Shown here in pieces: positions 17,323 to 24,936 of a DNA stretch of 64,000 bases. The DNA lies in the NCBI GenBank assembly GCA_004556755.1, contig SFFW01000001.1, forward strand, positions 90,817 to 154,816, given 5' to 3'. The stretch's first letter is position 1. The number at the start of each line of letters is the position of its first letter. The position numbers and the translations under genes are program-made. The notes beneath the pieces were generated by a model. It had not been told where the DNA came from, did not search any database, and worked only from the letters and a program-made list of their open reading frames with translations. The DNA comes from Clostridiales bacterium (GTDB taxonomy: Bacteria > Bacillota > Clostridia > Oscillospirales > Oscillospiraceae).

Positions 17323-17588
17323 CAGCTCTCCACCTCCATCCGAGTTTTCAGACGTTCGTAGATCTCCTGCGGAATGGAAGTCTCAAATGCCTTTTCGATT
17401 GCTTTCGCCTTGATCGCCTTTTTAAGGCAGTCGGCATTGGGGCAAATGTATGCCCCCCTGCCCGACGCCTTGCCTTTGAAATCAAGGTCAATGTCCCCCT
17501 CCGGGGATCGGACAATGCGGACAAGCTCTTTCTTGGGCTTCATTTCACGGCATCCGAGACACTGCCGCATCGGTATTTTTTTTTGCAT
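17322..17588 (-). CDS. ylxR: YlxR family (DUF448) nucleic-acid-binding protein
   Basis: 88 aa. It shows the signature PMRQCLGCREMKPKKELVRIV near the start and GKASGRGAYICPN in the middle, both diagnostic for DUF448/YlxR. The fold is an RNA-binding-like alpha/beta; in Clostridioides YlxR (RnpM) has been linked to RNase P. A GGGAGG stands 8 nt upstream. Coupled to nusA upstream and ylxQ downstream. Confidence 0.92.
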   Translation of the reverse strand: MQKKIPMRQCLGCREMKPKKELVRIVRSPEGDIDLDFKGKASGRGAYICPNADCLKKAIKAKAIEKAFETSIPQEIYERLKTRMEVES

Positions 17589-17605
17589 CCCGGCTGCCTC
17601 CCCTC

Positions 17606-18661
17606 TTACTGAACTTCGGATTCCGGTCTGATGTCTATCTTAAATCCCGTAAGCTTTGCGGCGAGTCTTGCGTTCTGACCCTCCTTGCCGATGGCAAGCG
17701 AAAGCTGGCTGTCGGGAACAACGACACGGCAGCTCTTTCCGTCCTCAAACATGGTGACGGAAACTACCTCGGCGGGAGCGAGCGCTGCAGCAATGTACTC
17801 TTCGGGAGCGTCGCTGTACTTCACGATGTCGATCTTTTCGCCGCCCAATTCATTTACAATGCCGGCAACTCTGCCGCCCTTGGGACCGACGCAGGCGCCG
17901 ATGGGATCGACGTCGGGATCGGCGGAGAGGACCGCCATCTTGGTGCGGCTGCCCGCTTCACGGGCAATGGACTTGATCTCGACGGTGCCGTCGAATATTT
18001 CGGGGACCTCAAGCTCGAAGAGACGCTTAACAAGTCCGGGGTGGGTGCGGCTTATAAGCACCTGCGGACCCTTGGTCGAGTTTCTGACCTCGACGACGTA
18101 GACCTTGATGCGGTCGCCCTCGGTAAGCACCTCGGTCTTGATGCGCTCATTGGGAGCAAGCATCGCCTCGGTGTACTCGCTGTTGGAGTTGATTCTGATG
18201 GAAACGCTGCCCGTTCTCGGCTCGATACGAGAGACCACACCGGTGAGTATCTCATGCTCCTTGGAGGTGAACTCCTGGTACACGATGCCCCTCTCCGCCT
18301 CGCGGATGCCCTGGATGATGACCTGCTTTGCAGCCTGAGCCGCAATTCTGCCGAACTTCTTCGTCTCCACGGGGACCTTTATCGTGTCGCCGAGCTTTGC
18401 ACGCTTGGTGACCTTCTTTGCCGCCTCTATGTCGATCTCAAGGGCGGGGTCCTCGACCTGTTCCACGGCGGTCTTGTTGACGTACATTTCTATGCGCTTT
18501 CTGTCCTCGTCAAGCAGGATCTCAACGTTGTCGGCACATTCGGGATTGTCCTTGCGGAAAGCCGCCAGCATCGCCTGACGGATCTTGTCGTACATATAGT
18601 CTCTGGGAATTCCCTTTTCTTTTTCAAGGTCTTCGATTGCGGAAAAGAATTCAGCGTTCAT
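17606..18661 (-). CDS. nusA: transcription termination/antitermination factor NusA
   Basis: 351 aa. NusA N-terminal RNA polymerase-binding domain (NAEFFSAIEDLEKEKGI), S1 domain, then KH1 (DPVGACVGPKGGRVAGIV type, here VDPIGACVGPKGGRVAGI) and KH2 (LAIGKEGQNARLAAKLTG). The protein stops soon after KH2, so the acidic repeats of the E. coli form are absent, as is usual in Firmicutes. It modulates pausing and termination. NusA probably also acts on the leader hairpin at 19187-19213 of its own operon; that is inference from the Bacillus case. Confidence 0.96.
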   Translation of the reverse strand: MNAEFFSAIEDLEKEKGIPRDYMYDKIRQAMLAAFRKDNPECADNVEILLDEDRKRIEMYVNKTAVEQVEDPALEIDIEAAKKVTKRAKLGDTIKVPVETKKFGRIAAQAAKQVIIQGIREAERGIVYQEFTSKEHEILTGVVSRIEPRTGSVSIRINSNSEYTEAMLAPNERIKTEVLTEGDRIKVYVVEVRNSTKGPQVLISRTHPGLVKRLFELEVPEIFDGTVEIKSIAREAGSRTKMAVLSADPDVDPIGACVGPKGGRVAGIVNELGGEKIDIVKYSDAPEEYIAAALAPAEVVSVTMFEDGKSCRVVVPDSQLSLAIGKEGQNARLAAKLTGFKIDIRPESEVQ

Positions 18662-18689
18662 TGTCTTACCCCTTTAGTTAAAAATCGTA

Positions 18690-19133
18690 TCATATTGAAA
18701 GATGCAGCCTGACCTGTGCGACCTGCTGCTTTTTGTATGTCACGTCACCGACGGTCACATCGCCGTTATCGTAGCCCATTAGCTTTCCGACGACGGACTT
18801 TCTGCCGTTTATGGGCTGGTAAAACTTAAGCTCGACCTCGGCGCCGATAAACTGCTCAAAGTCGGAGGGACGTTTAAGCTCACGCTCGATCCCTGCCGAG
18901 CCGACTTCAAAAACATAGCTGTCGGGAATGGGGTCGGCTTCGTCAAGCACGGGGTCAAGTCTGCGGCTTATGCGCTCACAGTCTGCGATATCAACACCGC
19001 CGTCCTTGTCGATAAACACACGGAGGAACCACGTTCCCGCTTCACGGACGTATTCCACCGCCCACAGGGAGCAGCCCTCTTCTTCGACGATAGGTCTTGC
19101 GAGAGCCTCCACCGCATCGGTCACTCTGCTCAT
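18690..19133 (-). CDS. rimP: ribosome maturation factor RimP
   Basis: 147 aa from ATG 19133, chosen because GGAG lies 7 nt upstream; a TTG at 19145 would place the ribosome site inside the gene. 30S maturation factor. Typical segments are VEYVREAGTWFLRVFIDKDGG and ISRRLDPVLDE, then YVFEVGSAGIERELKRPSDF, and a C-terminal SH3-like barrel. First gene of the nusA-infB operon, preceded by a 5' leader with an intrinsic-terminator-like hairpin. Confidence 0.94.
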   Translation of the reverse strand: MSRVTDAVEALARPIVEEEGCSLWAVEYVREAGTWFLRVFIDKDGGVDIADCERISRRLDPVLDEADPIPDSYVFEVGSAGIERELKRPSDFEQFIGAEVELKFYQPINGRKSVVGKLMGYDNGDVTVGDVTYKKQQVAQVRLHLSI

Positions 19134-19186
19134 ATAAATCTCCAATCAGAATAGTCGTAATAGGAATGTAAGCGGCATCAGACCAA

Positions 19187-19213
19187 CAAAAAGAGTGGGC
19201 GAAGACCCACTCT
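19187..19213 (-). terminator. leader terminator/attenuator of the rimP-nusA operon
   Basis: 8-bp stem AGAGTGGG/CCCACTCT (19192-19199 with 19206-19213) with a 6-nt loop, followed on the minus strand by TTTTTG. It sits between the promoter (19241-19269) and rimP, so full termination would silence the operon: an attenuator. In Bacillus a NusA-dependent terminator in the same position mediates nusA autoregulation. Confidence 0.75.
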
Positions 19214-19240
19214 GAGCTAACCTAACTTACTTACATTAGT

Positions 19241-19269
19241 ATAATAACACCGTTCCGCCCACAATGCAA
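19241..19269 (-). promoter_or_regulatory. rimP operon promoter
   Basis: Minus strand TTGCAT (19264-19269), 17-bp spacer, TATTAT (19241-19246). The predicted transcript begins about 100 nt before rimP and includes the leader hairpin. Confidence 0.6.
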
Positions 19270-19326
19270 GCATTTTTTGTACCCGAAACGTGTTGTTCCG
19301 GGTACAAATTTAAGCGTCCTCACCTT

Positions 19327-20121
19327 TCAGCGGTAATGTGCGCAGAATTCTTCAAAGCACAGGTCGTTTTCCATGATGAACTTTGCCGCTTCCTTGCCGA
19401 CGTAGCGATAGTGCCACGGCTGGTCCCAGCCGGTAAGCTCCGCCTTATCCGACGGATAGCGCTTTATAAACCCGTACTCGGCGCAATTTGCATCGAGCCA
19501 CTTGTAAAACTCGGCGTTCATCTTGGAGTAATCGTAAACACTGTACTTCTGGTCGAATATATCAACCGCAAGCCCTGTCTGATGCTCGCTGCAGCCCGGA
19601 TACGCCACGATCTGCCGTGCAAGCTCGACCGCCTCATCATATGAATAGTCGGCGTCCTCCGAAAGCTCCGTCGCCTTGGCGTTAAACTGCTTCTGCTGCT
19701 GTGAATACGAAACATACGCCGTACCGACGTATGGCGTATAGCCCGCATCCTTTGCCGCATCAAGCAACTTTTCAAGCGACGAGACCGCTCTTTCGTCCAT
19801 TCTAAGCCCTGTGCTGCCCGCCTCCATCGTCTCCGGCGTGTAGGTGCTGATGGAGTTTGCGTCGTTTACGAGTATATACTGCCACTTCGATATATCGATA
19901 TTGGGATAGTCAAGTCCCTCCGGCGCAACGATCTTATTTGTATCGTCGGGCTTTTGGTAGTCGTCGAGCGGCTTTTTGAGGTTATCGGTCTTGATAAAGA
20001 CATCGTTGTTGCCGCCGAATATGACCTCCCCCGTGAGCTGTATGCGGGAGTTGACTATCAGAACAAGAATTGCCGTCAGCATAAGCATGGCAAATATCCA
20101 AACCGTCTTTTTAATTCGCAT
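19327..20121 (-). CDS. D-alanyl-D-alanine carboxypeptidase, VanY/M15B family
   Basis: 264 aa from ATG 20121, where GAGGAG lies 7 nt upstream; an ATG at 20154 adds 11 residues without one. One N-terminal signal-anchor helix (about residues 5-25). The LAS zinc peptidase domain spans about 110-260. The zinc ligands appear in CSEHQTGLAVDI (SxHxxGxAxD), and the catalytic Glu/His region in WDQPWHYRYVG. It trims the terminal D-Ala from muropeptides outside the membrane. There is no vanR/vanS or ligase next to it, so this is probably an ordinary cell wall enzyme, not glycopeptide resistance. Confidence 0.9.
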   Translation of the reverse strand: MRIKKTVWIFAMLMLTAILVLIVNSRIQLTGEVIFGGNNDVFIKTDNLKKPLDDYQKPDDTNKIVAPEGLDYPNIDISKWQYILVNDANSISTYTPETMEAGSTGLRMDERAVSSLEKLLDAAKDAGYTPYVGTAYVSYSQQQKQFNAKATELSEDADYSYDEAVELARQIVAYPGCSEHQTGLAVDIFDQKYSVYDYSKMNAEFYKWLDANCAEYGFIKRYPSDKAELTGWDQPWHYRYVGKEAAKFIMENDLCFEEFCAHYR

Positions 20122-20165
20122 TGGATCTCCTCTGTTTCCTTTGTTCGGATGCACTATATCAATAT

Positions 20166-20194
20166 ATTATACCAAAAACTCACACACGAGGCAA
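20166..20194 (-). promoter_or_regulatory. promoter of the VanY-type gene
   Basis: TTGCCT (20189-20194), 17-bp spacer, TATAAT (20166-20171) on the minus strand, about 45 nt before the start codon. Confidence 0.7.
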
Positions 20195-20231
20195 TAGAAA
20201 TGCCTTATTTGCCGCAATTTTTTAGGGACAT

Positions 20232-20264
20232 GCATATCCGGCGGCGGGCTGCTGCCGGATATGC
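20232..20264 (-). terminator. possible sigK terminator
   Basis: Perfect 11-bp stem GCATATCCGGC/GCCGGATATGC with an 11-nt GC-rich loop, starting 9 nt after the sigK stop. No T-run follows on the minus strand (ATGTCCC), so termination efficiency is doubtful. Confidence 0.4.
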
Positions 20265-20272
20265 AGCCAGCT

Positions 20273-20971
20273 TTAATACGGGCAGGAGTCCTCCCCCAGC
20301 ACCTCTCTCAGCTTCAAAAGCGCACGCTTTTCGATCCTCGACACATACGATCTGCTTATCCCGCACATTTCCGCTGTTTCCTTCTGCGTTTTCGGCAACG
20401 CATTTTCAAGCCCGTAGCGCATTTTAATTACCGCCGCTTCACGTTCCGTCAGCACCGTGTCGACGTAGCTTCGCAGCTTCCGGCATATCTCATAGGTCCC
20501 TATCGTATCGCAAAGCTCGTCGTCCTGTGCAATAACGTCCATGAGCGACAGGCTGTTTCCCTCGCTGTCGGTGTCGAGTGCGTCGGACAGGCTCACGTCA
20601 CTCGACGACTTTTTCCTGCTTCGGAAGTACATCAGTATCTCGTTTTCGCAGCAGCGGCTTGCATATGTCGCAAGCCGCACGCCTTTTTCGGGTCTGTATG
20701 TATTTATCCCCTTGATAAGTCCTATCGTTCCGATTGAAATGAGATCGTCCATGTCCTCCCCCTGCGTATAATACTTCTTGATAATGTGGCTCACAAGCCG
20801 CATATTATGCTCTACAAGCGTATTTCGCGCCTCAACATCTCCCTCCGCCCATCTTTCAAGGCACTTGCGTTCCTCCTCGGCGGACAGTGGGTTCGGAAAC
20901 GAGCCGTTCGGCGAAAGTCGCAGCATCAAAAGCGTTCCGCCTATCAGAAGCAAAAGTGCGGATTCCAGCAT
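20273..20971 (-). CDS. sigK: pro-sigma-K, mother-cell sporulation sigma factor
   Basis: 232 aa from the ATG at 20971. CGGAGGT ends 8 nt upstream of it, while the GTG at 20980 and ATG at 20977 are too close. A hydrophobic pro-sequence (LESALLLLIGGTLLML, residues 2-17) precedes the sigma region: PLSAEEERKCLERWAEGD, region 2 EHNMRLVSHIIKKY and DDLISIGTIGLIKGI, and a C-terminal GISRSYVSRIEKRAL helix-turn-helix. Pro-sigma-K is membrane-bound until SpoIVFB cleaves it, and BofA at 5.9 kb controls that step. The gene is continuous, with no skin-type element. The promoter at 21005-21029 looks sigma-E-dependent. Confidence 0.93.
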   Translation of the reverse strand: MLESALLLLIGGTLLMLRLSPNGSFPNPLSAEEERKCLERWAEGDVEARNTLVEHNMRLVSHIIKKYYTQGEDMDDLISIGTIGLIKGINTYRPEKGVRLATYASRCCENEILMYFRSRKKSSSDVSLSDALDTDSEGNSLSLMDVIAQDDELCDTIGTYEICRKLRSYVDTVLTEREAAVIKMRYGLENALPKTQKETAEMCGISRSYVSRIEKRALLKLREVLGEDSCPY

Positions 20972-21004
20972 ATTCATCACCTCCGTATCAGCCTATTCCG
21001 GCGC

Positions 21005-21029
21005 TGTATGTCCCGATTCTTTAAGTTAT
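21005..21029 (-). promoter_or_regulatory. sigma-E-like promoter of sigK
   Basis: Minus strand ATA (21027-21029), 16 bp, CATACA (21005-21010). This agrees with the Bacillus sigma-E consensus (ATA, 16-18 bp, CATACAnT, final T not matched). Sigma-E transcribes sigK in Bacillus. Confidence 0.5.
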
Positions 21030-21031
21030 TC

Positions 21032-21060
21032 TTGCAAAAATGCCCGCACGGAGATACAAT
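21032..21060 (+). promoter_or_regulatory. promoter of the His-rich CsoR gene
   Basis: TTGCAA (21032-21037), 17-bp spacer, TACAAT (21055-21060) on the plus strand; it abuts the divergent sigK promoter region. Confidence 0.65.
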
Positions 21061-21088
21061 GGTTTAAAACTTTTGAGGGGGAAAAGTA

Positions 21089-21478
21089 ATGCACACACCC
21101 GATGATCTGTTTTACCACGATCACGGCGACGGGATCATCCACTGCCACGAGCATAAGCCCGCTTCCGATATTCAGGATCACGAGGCGCACGAGCATCCGC
21201 ACCACAATCATCCGCACAGCCACGAAAGCACCAAGGCGGTCGTGAACCGTCTTTCGAGAGCGATAGGACATTTGGAGTCCGTTAAGCGCATGGTCGAAAG
21301 CGGACGTGACTGCACCGACGTTCTTATTCAGCTTGCGGCGGTCAGGTCGGCGCTCAACAGCACGGCGAAGGTCATACTCAAGGATCACCTTGAGCATTGC
21401 ATAACCGATGCGGTCGAGTCCGGTGAGGCAGAGCGGATAAACGAGCTTAATGCGGCGATAGACAAGTACATTAACTGA
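21089..21478 (+). CDS. CsoR/RcnR-type metal-sensing repressor with His-rich N-terminus
   Basis: 129 aa; GAGGGGG lies 8 nt upstream. Residues 1-46 hold 14 histidines (for example EHPHHNHPHSHES). Residues about 47-129 are a DUF156 helical repressor: VVNRLSRAIGHLESVKRMVESGRDC and LKDHLEHCITDA. Cys75, His100 and Cys104 reproduce the 25 and 4 residue spacing of the copper-binding Cys-His-Cys triad of CsoR. Apo-repressors of this family bind operators and release on metal binding. No metal exporter or chaperone gene is adjacent; the neighbours are sigK (divergent) and ftsZ. The metal is not certain: the triad suggests Cu(I), the histidine tail could buffer Ni, Zn or Cu. Confidence 0.88.
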   Translation: MHTPDDLFYHDHGDGIIHCHEHKPASDIQDHEAHEHPHHNHPHSHESTKAVVNRLSRAIGHLESVKRMVESGRDCTDVLIQLAAVRSALNSTAKVILKDHLEHCITDAVESGEAERINELNAAIDKYIN

Positions 21479-21488
21479 TATCGAAAAA

Positions 21489-21521
21489 CGGCGGCACATC
21501 GTGCCGCCGTCGCTCTTTTTT
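21489..21521 (+). terminator. terminator of the CsoR gene
   Basis: CGGCGGCAC-ATC-GTGCCGCCG stem followed, after a short TCGCTC, by six T. Confidence 0.85.
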
Positions 21522-21526
21522 AGTGC

Positions 21527-21561
21527 TAAAAAAGCTGCACAGCCTTCGCTGTGCAGCTTTT
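21527..21561 (-). terminator. ftsZ terminator
   Basis: Stem AAAAGCTGCACAGC with complement, followed on the minus strand by a T-run; the sequence is symmetrical enough to act in both directions. Confidence 0.88.
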
Positions 21562-21565
21562 AAGC

Positions 21566-22699
21566 TTACTTGGTGTTGAATATTTTGAAGATGCTGTCGA
21601 AGGGATCCTCCTCACCGCTTGCTGCGGGAGAGGGTTCTTGCTTCTTCTCCGCCTTCTCTGCCGCTGCGGTGTAAAGACCCTGGGGTCTTTCACGGGCAGG
21701 CTCAGCCTTTGCCTGTACGGGAGCGGATGCGGTATTTGCGGGAGCCTCCTCAAAGCCGGTGGCAATGACGGTGACTCTGATCTCGTCCTGCATGGACTCG
21801 TCGAAGGTTGCACCGAAGATGATGTTTGCATCGGGGTGAGCTGCCTCCTGAACGAGGTTTGCTGCTGCTTCGACGTCCTCAAGACCCATATCCTCGGAGC
21901 CGGTGATGTTGATCAGCACACCGTGTGCGCCGTTGATGGAGGTCTCCATAAGCGGGCTTGCGACTGCCATGCGGGCTGCGTCCTCAGCCTTGCCCTTGCC
22001 TGCCGCACGACCGACGCCCATGTGAGCGAAGCCTGCGTTCTTCATGATGCAGGTGACGTCCGCAAAGTCGAGGTTAATGAAGCCGGTGTTCTTTATAAGA
22101 TCGGAGATGCTGGTGACTGCCTGACGCAGAACGTCATCGGCGATCTCGAATGCGTTTGCGAGGGTGACCTTCTGATCGGTGGCGTACTTCAGACGGTCGT
22201 TGGGGATGATAAGGAGGGAGTCGACTCTGCCGAGCATTTCCTTGATACCCGCATTTGCCTGATCCATGCGGCGTTTGCCTTCAAACTTGAAGGGCTTGGT
22301 CACTACGCCGACGGTGAGGATGCCTGCTTCACGGGCGATGTCCGCAACGGTGGGAGCAGCGCCGGTGCCTGTGCCGCCGCCCATACCGGCGGTGATGAAC
22401 ACCATGTCCGCATCCTCCATCGCCTTGGCGATGTTGTTGCGGCTTTCCTCAGCGCTCTTCTTACCGATTTCGGGATCGGAGCCTGCGCCCTGACCATGGG
22501 TCAGCTTTTCACCGATCTGAATCTTCTGATCGGCGTTGGAAACGGCAAGAGCCTGCTTATCGGTGTTGACTGCGATAAACTCAACGCCCTGAGTTCCGCT
22601 CTTAACCATTCTGTTGACAACATTGTTGCCTGCGCCGCCGATACCGACGACTTTTATAGTAACCACATTTTCGGGGCCAAGATCGGCTTTGAAATCCAT
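21566..22699 (-). CDS. ftsZ: cell division GTPase FtsZ
   Basis: 377 aa tubulin homologue that forms the Z-ring. Features: IKVVGIGGAGNNVVNRM (about 15-31), tubulin signature GGGTGTG (107-113), and the T7-loop region SALINIDGAHGVLINITGS-like (VLINITGSEDMGLEDVEAA). An Ala/Glu-rich linker (about 316-360) precedes the C-terminal peptide EDPFDSIFKIFNTK, which in other species binds FtsA, SepF or ZapA partners. It is the last gene of the cell wall/division cluster but has its own promoter (22770-22798). ftsA is absent, which suggests SepF as membrane tether; sepF is not in the window. Confidence 0.97.
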   Translation of the reverse strand: MDFKADLGPENVVTIKVVGIGGAGNNVVNRMVKSGTQGVEFIAVNTDKQALAVSNADQKIQIGEKLTHGQGAGSDPEIGKKSAEESRNNIAKAMEDADMVFITAGMGGGTGTGAAPTVADIAREAGILTVGVVTKPFKFEGKRRMDQANAGIKEMLGRVDSLLIIPNDRLKYATDQKVTLANAFEIADDVLRQAVTSISDLIKNTGFINLDFADVTCIMKNAGFAHMGVGRAAGKGKAEDAARMAVASPLMETSINGAHGVLINITGSEDMGLEDVEAAANLVQEAAHPDANIIFGATFDESMQDEIRVTVIATGFEEAPANTASAPVQAKAEPARERPQGLYTAAAEKAEKKQEPSPAASGEEDPFDSIFKIFNTK

Positions 22700-22769
22700 T
22701 TTAGTTCCTCCAGTATTTTTTATTTAAAGAAGATGGCACCTGCCATTGTCATATTTTGCGGTATGATAC

Positions 22770-22798
22770 ATTTTATAACGATTTTCCTTGCAGGTCAA
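22770..22798 (-). promoter_or_regulatory. ftsZ promoter
   Basis: Minus strand TTGACC (22793-22798), 17-bp spacer, TAAAAT (22770-22775), in the 142-bp ftsQ-ftsZ gap. Confidence 0.7.
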
Positions 22799-22841
22799 TA
22801 CATTTTTCCTCTGTTATGTAAACAAAGTTTTAAATATAATG

Positions 22842-23615
22842 TTAATTCGGATTAAAAACGACCTTATTTGAGTCCGAAAGGTCAAGCGTTCCGGAGTCGT
22901 CGGAGCTAAGCTTGCCTATCGCCGAGAGCAGCTTTGCGAACTTGTACTCGGTATCGTCCTGCGCTCCGAACTTCACCGTAAAGCGGTTTTGGTACTCAAT
23001 TTGCGGGTTTTGCGGATCGCTCACGTCGATCGCCGTGACGTCGGTCTCAAGTCCCCTGCCCTTTATCTGCTCAAGGATCTGAAGCAGGTACTCAAGCCTG
23101 TCCTTCTCGCCGTCGGGAACGGAGATGTTGTCTCCGACCGCCGCTTTGTCAACGGTGATACCCTCGATCTCCGCAAGCTGCAAAGGGTCGTCCGCATCGA
23201 CGGTGCCGAGGAATTTTCCGCTTTGGCTCACAGACCACAGCGTCCCGTCAACGTTCACGCTCGCTACAGCTCTGCTTTCCTCGACGACTATCGTACACTC
23301 GTTCGGCAGTCCCCTGCTGATGCTCACGGAATCGACATACGGCAGCTTTACGACCACTCGGCTTCCGGCGGATATGCGGTTTATGAAGAACAGATTATCT
23401 CCGATCTGAATGCCGGAAGCCTCGATTATTTCCTTGTCACTGTAAATTGAGTTGCCCTCGACGTTTATGACCGAGATTTTAAAAAATATGCTCATCGCAA
23501 GTATTATTACCACAATGACAAGGAAAAATGTGAGCGGTCGGTTGCTTTTTCGTTTTCTCACGGAAGCGCCGGGATCCGACGGGCGCTTCGTGTAATAGCT
23601 GTTGGTATCACTCAT
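22842..23615 (-). CDS. ftsQ: cell division protein FtsQ/DivIB
   Basis: 257 aa from ATG 23615, with GGAG about 10 nt upstream; an upstream ATG at 23678 lies inside murA. Short cytoplasmic basic N-terminus (KRPSDPGASVRKRKSNR), one membrane helix (about 28-48), then an extracytoplasmic POTRA-type domain beginning FKISVINVEGNSIYSDKEII and a following FtsQ domain with LPYVDSVSISRGLPNECTIVVEE. It bridges FtsZ-side and wall-synthesis components of the divisome, with FtsL. It starts 4 nt after murA. Confidence 0.88.
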   Translation of the reverse strand: MSDTNSYYTKRPSDPGASVRKRKSNRPLTFFLVIVVIILAMSIFFKISVINVEGNSIYSDKEIIEASGIQIGDNLFFINRISAGSRVVVKLPYVDSVSISRGLPNECTIVVEESRAVASVNVDGTLWSVSQSGKFLGTVDADDPLQLAEIEGITVDKAAVGDNISVPDGEKDRLEYLLQILEQIKGRGLETDVTAIDVSDPQNPQIEYQNRFTVKFGAQDDTEYKFAKLLSAIGKLSSDDSGTLDLSDSNKVVFNPN

Positions 23616-23619
23616 AAAT

Positions 23620-24873
23620 TCAAATCTCCATGTAAATATCGGCGCCGAGAGAGCGCAGTCTCCCGTCAAGATTTTCATAGCCTCGGACTATATGTCCGCC
23701 GTCGATTATCATACTCTCGCCCTCCGCCGACAATGCAGCGATGACGGCAGCGGCGCCGCCCCGCAGGTCGGTCGCCGACGCTACGGCACCGAAAAGACTT
23801 CGCACGCCCCAAAGCTGAGCTTCCCTGCCGTTTACGGTTATGTCCGCACCGAAGCGTGCAAGCTCGGCTGTGTGAGCAAAGCGCTTGTCGAAAACGGTTT
23901 CGCTGAACACTGTTTTGCCGGAGGCACGCAGGAGCGCCGCCATAAGCAGCGGCTGTGCGTCGGTCGGAAATCCCGGATAAGGCTCGGTAACGATCCTGCC
24001 GGGGGAACTCAGCTTCCCGTCGGAAGTGAGCCTTACGCTTCGCTTTCCGCTTATTATATCACAGCCTGCGGCGTTTAGGAAGTGTCTTACCGGGGAAAAT
24101 TGCGATGGATCGACGCCACGCAGCTCGATATCCCCGCCCGCTGCCGCCGCTGCGCACAAAAATGTCGATGCAGCTATTCTGTCCGGCATCACACGGTGTC
24201 CGACGTGGCGCTCGGCAGCAAAGCCGCAGATCGTTATTTTTGACGTTCCCGCTCCGCTTATGTATGCGCCGAGCTTTCGCAGATACTCCTGCAGATCGAC
24301 GATCTCCGGCTCCCTTGCCGCACCCGTTATCGTGGTCGTACCTTCGGCGGCACAGGCGGCTATCATTGTGTTTTCCGTTGCGCCTACGCTCGGATACGGC
24401 AGATTTATGACGCTGCCGCAAAGCCGATTTGCACGGCAGACTATCGTGCAGCCGTCCTCCTCCACCTCTGCGCCCAGCGCTTCAAGCGCCGACAGGTGCA
24501 TATCCACGGGGCGCTCCCCAAGCTTGCAGCCGCCGGGTCTGGTCAGACGCACCTCGCCGCAGCGTGCAAGAAGCGCTCCCATGAAAAGTACGGACGACCG
24601 CATGGTCTCCATCATTTCCCTGGGAATCTCACACGAGGTCACGGCGCTTGAATCTATGTATACGTCGTTGTCACGCTGCTCCGCCACACAGCCGAGCTGC
24701 CGCAGGATGCGCAGAGACGCATCGACGTCGCTGAGCCTCGGAACGTTAATAAGCTCCGTAACGGCAGGCGTTAATACGGATGCGGCAAGTATAGGCAGCG
24801 CAGCATTCTTCGATCCCTGCACAAAGCAGGCTCCTTCAAGGCGTTTCCCGCCACTGATATGCCATATTGCCAT
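23620..24873 (-). CDS. murA: UDP-N-acetylglucosamine 1-carboxyvinyltransferase
   Basis: 417 aa from ATG 24873 (ribosome site GAGG 8 nt upstream; the longer ATG at 24888 overlaps it). First committed step of peptidoglycan synthesis: transfer of enolpyruvate from PEP to UDP-GlcNAc. Key residues are Lys22 in QGSKNAALP and Cys116 in RPGGCKLGERPVDMHL, the nucleophile that fosfomycin alkylates; Cys rather than Asp predicts fosfomycin sensitivity of this enzyme. The rest of the EPSP-synthase-like fold is complete. It lies between murG and ftsQ in the division cluster, an unusual but known placement. Confidence 0.95.
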   Translation of the reverse strand: MAIWHISGGKRLEGACFVQGSKNAALPILAASVLTPAVTELINVPRLSDVDASLRILRQLGCVAEQRDNDVYIDSSAVTSCEIPREMMETMRSSVLFMGALLARCGEVRLTRPGGCKLGERPVDMHLSALEALGAEVEEDGCTIVCRANRLCGSVINLPYPSVGATENTMIAACAAEGTTTITGAAREPEIVDLQEYLRKLGAYISGAGTSKITICGFAAERHVGHRVMPDRIAASTFLCAAAAAGGDIELRGVDPSQFSPVRHFLNAAGCDIISGKRSVRLTSDGKLSSPGRIVTEPYPGFPTDAQPLLMAALLRASGKTVFSETVFDKRFAHTAELARFGADITVNGREAQLWGVRSLFGAVASATDLRGGAAAVIAALSAEGESMIIDGGHIVRGYENLDGRLRSLGADIYMEI

Positions 24874-24936
24874 AAAAAAACCTCGCAAACAAAAAGACTG
24901 AAATCAGCCCATTCTATGCTGCAAGGTTCTTTTATG

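Noticed and set aside
19327..20121. VanY-type gene as vancomycin resistance determinant
   Set aside because: No vanA-type ligase, vanH, vanX or vanRS nearby, and the Ddl at 9.3 kb is of the normal D-Ala-D-Ala type.
21551..22855. 434-codon frame antisense to ftsZ
   Set aside because: FtsZ on the other strand has tubulin motifs and a promoter; the antisense frame does not resemble any protein.
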